Source: Rhyacichthys aspro (lineage: Eukaryota > Chordata > Actinopteri > Gobiiformes > Rhyacichthyidae). From it: 64,000 bases of DNA. The notes under the pieces were generated by a model that saw only the letters and a program-made list of their open reading frames with translations, did no database searches and was not told the DNA's origin. Both the position numbers and the translations under genes were made by a program. Shown in pieces: positions 57,701-64,000 of the stretch. Within the stretch, counting starts at the first letter, position 1. Each line of letters begins with the position of its first letter. The stretch lies in assembly GCA_036850595.1 (NCBI GenBank), contig CM072167.1, positions 63,302-127,301 of the forward strand. The letters are read 5' to 3'.

Positions 57701-57874
57701 CTTGTCCGTGAAGCTGTAGATCTAACTTCGAGTTCGGTCGTCTCCATTGTTCGTGTTGATGTACTGTGTCTTTACGCTGACTTGATAATGCCGCTTCTGT
57801 CGTGCTGGTCTGAAAACAGCGTATGACCATGCAGCCTGGGAGTCAGTAGTTCGTCGGGAGGTGTCCCTTTTTAC

Positions 57875-58322
57875 TGTACTGGCCTCTGGAACCTTGTCCA
57901 CTATCCAGCTAGTTAAACACCCCCACACAAGAAGTCACAGACGTCAAGATGTTTGGACTAATATTTATATGGCAGGTGTAACACTGCAACAAACAAAAAC
58001 AGCACATGCGCATCAGCACACACGAAACACAGGCTAAAATGCTAATCACATTTTTTCACAAATCACAATTGTTTTGCCACATCAAAAACATAAAGAATTC
58101 ATCGTTAATACATATTATTAATCAAGCATTGTTTTTAATGTTATACTCACAGGGAATGCCTTTAAGAACTTAACACAGCTACAGAACACAACACTTTCCG
58201 GTCTGTGCGGTCAAACTAATCCGCCGTCTCTCACCCTGCTCTTAGTGCATGGTGTGAACACTCACTTCCGCTTCTCTTAAAGAGCCAGGGCACACAACAA
58301 AACTAATGGCAGAGCCAGAACA
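57875..58322 (-). repeat. BEL 5' LTR
   Basis: Second 448-bp LTR copy, about ten differences from the 3' LTR. The bases after it in element orientation (GTAAAAAGGGACACCTCC) do not give an obvious tRNA primer site. Confidence 0.93.
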
Positions 58323-58327
58323 ATAAT

Positions 58328-58768
58328 AATGGTCTATTCTACATTGTACCATATTGTCATATGCTTTTTTTGTTGACCTTATAAATAAATGTTATGCATT
58401 TCATTAAAAGTTGCCTATTTATCTAATATCTATTAATTAAAAAAAAAAAAAAAGCTAAAATATACATTCAACACCCAAAATAGTATTTTTTCTTTTTAAC
58501 TCGTGAAAGAGTTAATGTTTACTCTCCAAAAGGGTTAAGTCTGACTCAGAAATACGAGTATATATTAACACCAATTTGGGAGTTAATACTTAACTCTGGA
58601 AAATGAATTTAACATTTTCTGGTGAGAACATTTTCGCATATAAACACCAGAAAAATGTTAAAATTAACTTATTTGAGGTTGATTTGACTGTGCTGATTTA
58701 GCTCTGTAGTATCCAGCTGCTAACGCAGCTATAGGAGGACTAAGAATTGTAAAGTTGGACCTCCACAC
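58328..58768. other. Sequence between BEL and hAT elements
   Basis: AT-rich with an A run near 58440-58453. CTCCACAC at 58761-58768 is the hAT target duplication. No gene seen. Confidence 0.45.
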
Positions 58769-58842
58769 CAGAGCCAGCTCTAGCCAATTTGGTGCCCTAG
58801 GCACACAATAATACAACATTAAATAACAATATGAAATAACTA

Positions 58843-59443
58843 TCCATCCATCCATCTTCTTCCGCTTATCTGGGGCCGGGTCGCGGGGGCAGCAGTCTGG
58901 GGGGACGCCCAGACTTCCCTCTCCCCAGACACTTCCTCCAGCTCCTCTGGGGGAATACCGAGGCAGTTCCAGGCCATCCGAGAGACATAGTCTCTCCAGC
59001 GTGTCCTAGGTCTGCCCCGGGGCCTCCTCCTATTGGGACATGCCCGGAACACCTCCCCAGGAAGGCGTCCAGGAGGCGTCCTGAACAGATGCCCGAGCCA
59101 CCTAAGCTGGCCGATATGGAGGAGCAGCGGCTCTACTCTGAGCTCCTCCCGAGTGACTGAACTCCTCATCCTATCTCTAAGGGAGCGTCCAGCCACCCTG
59201 CGGAGGAAACTCATTTCGGCCACTTGTATCCGGGATCTTGTCCTTTCGGTCATGATCCAAAGCTCACGACCATAGGTGAGAGTAAGAACGTAGATTGACC
59301 GGTAAATCGAGAGCCTTGCAGCTCAGCTCTTTCTTTACCACGACAGACTGATACATCGACCGCATGACTGCGGAAGCTGCACCGATCCATCTGTCAATCT
59401 CCCGTTCCATCCTTCCCTCACTCGTGAACAAGACCCCAAGATA
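58843..59443 (-). mobile_element. 5'-truncated LINE inside the hAT element
   Basis: A 12-bp duplication ATGAAATAACTA (58831-58842; 59444-59455) flanks it. The 3' end (minus) is a short ATCC repeat tail, as in RTE-type LINEs. The frame 59253-58840 carries the LINE C-terminus: MTERTRSRIQVAEMSFLRR, RWLGHLFR, GRPRTRWRDYVS and GREVWASP-like GEREVW. Only the last part of the element is present. Confidence 0.88.
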
Positions 59444-59869
59444 ATGAAATAACTAGAAAATTTAAATAAAAGATCAAGTTCTTGTTCAGGGTTTGTGCAA
59501 ATGTCCTGAGAAAATACAGAGGTGCTATGTTTAAAACAACACAAAACAGTGCTATGTAAAATAAGTAAATTTAAAAGACAACTGGTGGTTTAACTAAAAT
59601 ATTTGTTTCAAAAAGTTGTGCAATTGTGCTACTTGTTCTTATTAACAATGGCCCTGAATGTGCAAACAAGACCATGTACAAAACAATAAACAATATAAAC
59701 AATAAATAAATTAACATAAATTAAACCACTGAAACCGTTCAGGTTTTGTGCAAATGTCTTAAAATAAAAAGGTGCCATGTTCAAAAACAATACAAAACAG
59801 TGCAATGGTCCTTTTAAACAATGGCCATAATGTGCAAACAATACCAAATTAAAACTATAAAGTAGCACT

Positions 59870-60083
59870 TTTGTCCAAAGTCTGATTAAAATTGTACACG
59901 TCTTCCTAGCAGCAAAAGCATCTATGGTCTCATCAAATGATATATGTCTAAACACCTCCCGATTTATGCTGATTAAAGCAAGTCCACTGAGGCGCTCTTG
60001 AGACATTGTAGATCTGAGGTAGGTTTTCATAAGCTTCAGTTTCGAGAAGCTCCTGTGTGCTGAAGCAACACTCACTGTCTTTA
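59870..60083 (-). pseudogene. hAT transposase C-terminal dimerisation fragment
   Basis: Reads SVASAHRSFSKLKLMKTYL, RSTMSQERLSGLALISI and FDETIDAFAARK. The A.RSFSKLKL.K.YLR..M.....L..LA...I pattern is the hAT-family dimerisation domain (as in ZMYM-type transposases). It lies after a possible acceptor at about 60084. Sequence below 59870 has only a poorly supported extension. Confidence 0.85.
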
Positions 60084-60213
60084 ATTACAAAGTAACACCG
60101 TAACACGAGGTGGCTAGCTACGGTGTAGTTTATTTCAACTTCACTAGCCTCGTAGCTTGTGCAAATGAAAAGTTAAACAGCAGTTTTTAATGTTAGAATA
60201 AACAACTACATAC

Positions 60214-60298
60214 CTCTACTTTGGGCCTTTTTTCTCCTCCTCTTTTCTCCGCTTTCTGAAAAAAAATTACTCAAATTACTTGTTGATGTGACATCCAT
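60214..60298 (-). pseudogene. hAT transposase first exon
   Basis: ATG at 60298-60296, then NLSNFFSESGEKRRRKKAQ to the donor GTATGT. Start codon, basic stretch and position near the right TIR fit the first exon of a ZMYM-like hAT transposase. Support is mostly positional. Confidence 0.55.
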
Positions 60299-60629
60299 CA
60301 ATTTAGGGACCGCTGCTGTGATGCGCATCAACAATACGCCCATCCCCCCGCTTCCACCGTAAACTGTGACTGTCAGGTTCAGGCCGGCCAGGTCAATCAG
60401 AAGTCATTAGGATTTTTTTTTTTTTTTTTCATATTAGAGTACAAAGAAGAAATAACACCATTCACTTTATTTTTAATTATTTGTTATTTATTAAAAATAT
60501 ATACTTATTTTATTCCTTTTTTTTTTTTTTTTTTGAGGGGTGCAGCTGGGCTCCCCCTCCAGCAGATGGCACCCTAGGCAACCGCCTAGATGGCCTATGC
60601 CTAAAGCCGGTTCTGCTCCACACCATCCA

Positions 60630-61927
60630 GGAGCAGGACAGTTCATGTTGTGATCACATCTGTGCAGCAGCAGCAGTAGTTGTAGTGGCATAGATTCAGT
60701 CTATTTGACAAGGGGATAGTATGGAGGAGCCCAATCCACAAAGTGCAGCTTTAAACCAGTCAGAAACATGCTTTCTTTGTCTTGGGTGCTTCAGTCAATG
60801 CTTCTCAGAGACAATAAAGAGCAGGCAGCCATGTTCTCAGATAATTTTCAGTAGACAAAACAGTGCCACTGCCAGGCAGTTTCAGTTCAGTTTAGTGCTT
60901 GGAGCTGATAGAGGACTGTGACTGTCTTCTGTGGTAACTGTGAGTGGTGATGAGACTGGTTGGGTCTGCAGCTGTACAGTCCAAAAGAAGTAAAGTACTT
61001 TTAGAGGTACTAAAGAGGACTAACATCTATATTCAGTGACTATATTCACTAAATATAGTCAGTACAGTGACTATAACATAATATTATATTTATGGAGTAA
61101 TATTGTTTTAAGCCTTTTTAATCAAAAGGAAGTAATTTTCGCATTATTTCTCAAAGTACAGCCTGAAAACACCATTCATCAGGTTATACCACTTTAGAAA
61201 CTAATACATTACTTTATGTTACAGCTATAAAAAATGAAAATTGAAACCACTATAAATGATGTTCAACTGGTTTGATTCAAACACTGCAGCAACTCACTGC
61301 CAAGATAATTGGTTACAAATACTAAAGACTAAATTCATGTTAAACTCTCAATAGCATTAATTTAAGTAAAATGCATTGACATTTGGCTTGGCTTTGGCTG
61401 ACTTGGTGAGTCATGTTTGGTTATCTTGGTCAGAGGATTATATTTTTAATAAACTATGATTTTGTTGCTAGTGCCCTTGCTCTCTTTTGATAACACATGT
61501 CTTAGATATTAAGGAGACAATGTCAATGTAAACTTTTTTATTTTATTTTATTTTTTATTTCATTGTTTTTACCCAGTATGAGGGCAGAAAAGTGAATGGA
61601 TAGAATGTGAACCAGAAGACATTGCATTCAACCAAAAACAAAGTTCCAATATTACAACAACATCTATGTTGATATTTCATAGACCAAGTATAACACAAAA
61701 GAATAACTCTATGGCTGACTACAGAGAACTACAAGACATCCACTAAATCATGACACAATGAGTCAAGTAAAACTTTTAACACAAAATCATCTCACTTCAA
61801 AATCTGAATCTTTTGGGCCACAAAAGGTTTCATGTTTCAAAGACAATTCAGCTTTAATTCAATGGCACAACATATATAGTATAGGAAAACTTGTTTCAGA
61901 AATTTTATTTTACAAAGCACCTTTTAA
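60630..61927 (+). repeat. Dispersed repeat, copy B
   Basis: Aligned copy of 5640-7155. It starts just after the hAT target duplication (CAGTTCATGTTGTGATCAC) and ends at about 61927 (CACCTTTTAAAG), where it joins the ~790-bp repeat in mid-unit. It is shorter and diverged from copy A. Confidence 0.8.
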
Positions 61928-63934
61928 AGTCACGAAATTTGGTACACACATTCCTTACATGGAACCAAACAAAAAATATTATTATGGCTTTGCCCACTGA
62001 CAAACAGGAAGTCCGCCATTTTTGCTGGAACATGCGACGCCCAAAATCGCACCCCTCATTCAAAATCCTCCTTGTCCTAGGGTTTTCATCCAAAAGGCTC
62101 CAAATTTGGTCAGAATCACCTGGACACATGAGCCAACAAAAATTATCGAATAGTTTTTTTTGTTTTTTTTAATGGGTGTGGCTGTGACAAGCCCCTAACA
62201 AGGAGGCCATTTTGGAAAAAAGAAAATCTCTAACTTTCACAAACATTGTTGGATTTGGTTGGACCCAATGAAGCATTTGTGCACATTAATGACCTGAACA
62301 CAATGATATGCAATTCATAGAGCTATTTTCAAAACTGGCTCTCCAGCGCCCCCTACAAAATTATAATGGGGGACAAAAATTTAGTTTGTTGTAAAGAAAC
62401 GAAATTTGGTACATGCATCCCGTATTTGATGCTGAACAAAAAAGCCAATGACAACCATCCCGTATCTACAACCGTGTTACCATGGGAACACACAAAATAT
62501 GTAATGTAAATGAATGTAAGGCATAAATTGAACACTAAATTGAGCTCCTAAACATAACTGAAACCGCACCAAACTTCACCAAAATTCAAGACCATTGAAA
62601 AATATATTTTTTGCCACTGGCATTGAAATCCATAGAAAGGGGACTCGACAGCACACCCTGGAAAAGTGGAAATACATTAAGCCAATGGGAAATGAAAGTC
62701 CATTTTTTTTGCCATTAAGTCACGAAATTTGGTACACACATTCCTTACATGGAACTAAACAAAAAATATTATTATGGCTTGCCCCCTGACGAACAGGAAG
62801 TCCGCCATTTTGGGTGGAACATGCAACACCCAAAAACCCACCCCTCATTCAAAATCTTTCTAGTCGTAGGGTTTTCATCCAAAAGGTTCCAAATTTGGTC
62901 AGAATCATCTAAACACATGTGCCAACAAAAATGATCCATTTTTATTTTGAAATCTTAATGGGTGTACCGTAACAAGCCCCTAACGAGGGGGCCATTTTGG
63001 GAAAAAGAAAATCTCCTGTAACTTTCACAAACATTGTTGGATTTCGTTGGACCCGATGAAGTGTTTGTGCACATTAATGACCTGAACACAGTGATATCCA
63101 AATGACAGGGCTATCTTCAAAACTGGCTCTCCAGTGCTCCTTACAAATTTATAATGGGGGCCAAAAATTTACTTTGGTCTAGAGACATGAAATTTGGTAC
63201 ACACATCCCTTATGTCACGCTGGAAAAAAAAGGCAATTGCAATGACCCCCTATCTACAACCGTGTTATCATGGGAACGCTCGAAATTTGTAATGTAAATG
63301 AATGGGAAGCATAAATTGAACACTAAATTGAGCTCCTAAACGAAACTGAAACCGCACCAAACGTCACCCAAAATTCAAGACCGTTGAGTGATAGTTTTTT
63401 TGGCCACTGCCATTCAAACCCATAAAAAGGGGGCTCAACAGTGCACCCTGGAAAAGTGGAAATACATTAAGCCACACATGTCAAACTCAAGGCCCGGGGG
63501 CCAAATGCGGCCCTTTGCAATGTTTTATGTGGCCCTTCAGCACATTTGGAAAGTTATATTTTTGGCACTAGGTTTTAATGGATTTTATTTTTGCTACAAA
63601 GATAAATAAAACCTGTTGAAATTAAACTAATACCTGTTCATATCCATCTAAAACCAGTTCAAATCTGACTTAAACCTGTTCAAGTCCAACAAAAACCTGC
63701 AAACTACAAACAGTTTCCATATAAGCGAGGAAATTAATGTTAAAAGAGTTAAATGAAGATGAAATCTCGCATCCAAATTTTTATAAAAGCTTCCAAATGT
63801 CATCATCTTTGGCCCCAGAAAGAATTCAGATTAACTATAGTGGCCCCTCACCATTTTGAGTTTGACACCACTGCATTAAGCCATGGGGAAGTGAAAGTAC
63901 TTTTTTTTTTGCTGTAAAATCATGAAATATGGTA
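61928..63934 (+). repeat. Further ~790-bp repeat units
   Basis: Begins in mid-unit (GAAATTTGGTACACACATTC). Two cores lie at about 62643 (GACTCGACAGCACACCCTGG) and 63431, 785 bp apart. More diverged from the 19-31 kb array than those units are from each other. A hAT MITE splits the last unit. Confidence 0.85.
63473..63873. mobile_element. hAT-type MITE (401 bp)
   Basis: Ends CACACATGTCAAACTCA and, on the other strand, CAGTGGTGTCAAACTCA. An 8-bp duplication CATTAAGC lies at 63465-63472 and 63874-63881, inside a 790-bp repeat unit whose intact copies read CATTAAGCCAATGGGAAG. Same family as 43336-43863, opposite orientation. Confidence 0.93.
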
Positions 63935-64000
63935 CAGTTTGTCCCTCGCTATAATGCGGTTCACCTTTCGCGGCCTCGCTGTTTTGCAGATTTTTTTTTG
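63935..64000 (+). mobile_element. Mariner/pogo-like element terminus, cut by the window end
   Basis: CAGTTTGTCCCTCGCTAT, then GCGGTTCACCTTTCGCGGCC, directly after a TA (63933-63934). This looks like a Tigger/pogo-type inverted-repeat start with the TA target. Only 66 bases are visible. Confidence 0.6.

Larger units (their letters stand above)
51760..58322 (-). mobile_element. BEL/Pao LTR retrotransposon, full length, inactivated
   Basis: 6,563 bp with 448-bp LTRs (51760-52207; 57875-58322), each TG..CA in both readings. The 5-bp duplication ATAAT lies at 51755-51759 and 58323-58327. The minus strand encodes gag, protease, RT, RNase H and integrase in the BEL order. LTRs differ at about ten positions (~2%), so insertion is fairly recent, yet the coding frame has an in-frame TGA, a TAG and at least two frameshifts. 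Confidence 0.95.
58769..60615 (-). mobile_element. hAT DNA transposon, internally deleted
   Basis: Ends CAGAGCCAGCTCTAGCC and, on the other strand, CAGAACCGGCTTTAGGC. An 8-bp duplication CTCCACAC lies at 58761-58768 and 60616-60623. The minus strand keeps a first exon and the C-terminal dimerisation region of a hAT transposase. The middle is lost, and a LINE fragment sits at 58843-59443. Confidence 0.9.

Noticed and set aside
59629..59869. Hydrophobic C-terminal extension of the hAT transposase frame
   Set aside because: Sequence after the dimerisation motif is repetitive and AT-rich; the family normally ends near the AARK segment, so the extension is probably read-through.

Overview
The window is a repeat-dense piece of a vertebrate nuclear genome, almost certainly from a teleost fish. 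It is AT-rich and full of introns. It holds the last three coding exons of a nuclear gene for the mitochondrial poly(A) polymerase (MTPAP). Most of the rest is nested transposable elements of classes typical of fish: BEL/Pao and other LTR elements, DIRS, several LINEs, hAT elements and MITEs, and an integrase-type DNA transposon. I saw no bacterial operons, CRISPR arrays, rRNA or tRNA.

Layout. 1-10106: a minus-strand LTR retrotransposon with nearly identical LTRs, primer-binding site and polypurine tract, but no recognisable gag or pol. 10107-10572: homopolymer runs that look like an assembly fault. 10573-13735: a decayed minus-strand LINE. 15016-34723: the 3' end of MTPAP on the plus strand, with three coding exons and a last intron of 19 kb. 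That intron holds a plus-strand LINE (15842-18750), whose 3' UTR is itself split by a 12.2 kb array of a ~790-bp repeat (18961-31171) arranged in five higher-order blocks.

37.1-51.76 kb: remnants of a multi-copy teleost ORF pair lie on both sides of a large inverted-repeat element (about 38.13-49.91 kb). Its ~540-bp terminal inverted repeats each carry a CCAAT-box promoter plus the same two first exons. From the left repeat runs an integrase/DDE transposase gene (plus strand). From the right repeat runs a HECT-like (G2E3-like) ubiquitin-ligase gene (minus strand). The two genes converge at about 41.25-41.55 kb. Both are damaged: the integrase has lost exons and carries a stop and a frameshift, and the HECT gene is interrupted by three insertions. 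This is the most interesting structure in the window. I cannot tell without a search whether it is already described.

50.0-51.52 kb: an internally deleted DIRS element. 51760-58322: a complete but inactivated BEL/Pao element (minus strand) with 448-bp LTRs and a 5-bp target duplication. 58769-60615: a deleted hAT transposon with an 8-bp target duplication, itself carrying a 5'-truncated LINE with a 12-bp duplication. 60630-61927: a second copy of a dispersed repeat that also occurs inside the first LTR element. 61928-63930: another stretch of the ~790-bp repeat, split by a 401-bp hAT MITE. The window ends in a mariner/pogo-like terminus.

MTPAP is the only host gene I can support. All other coding sequence belongs to mobile elements or multi-copy element-like families and is mostly broken.
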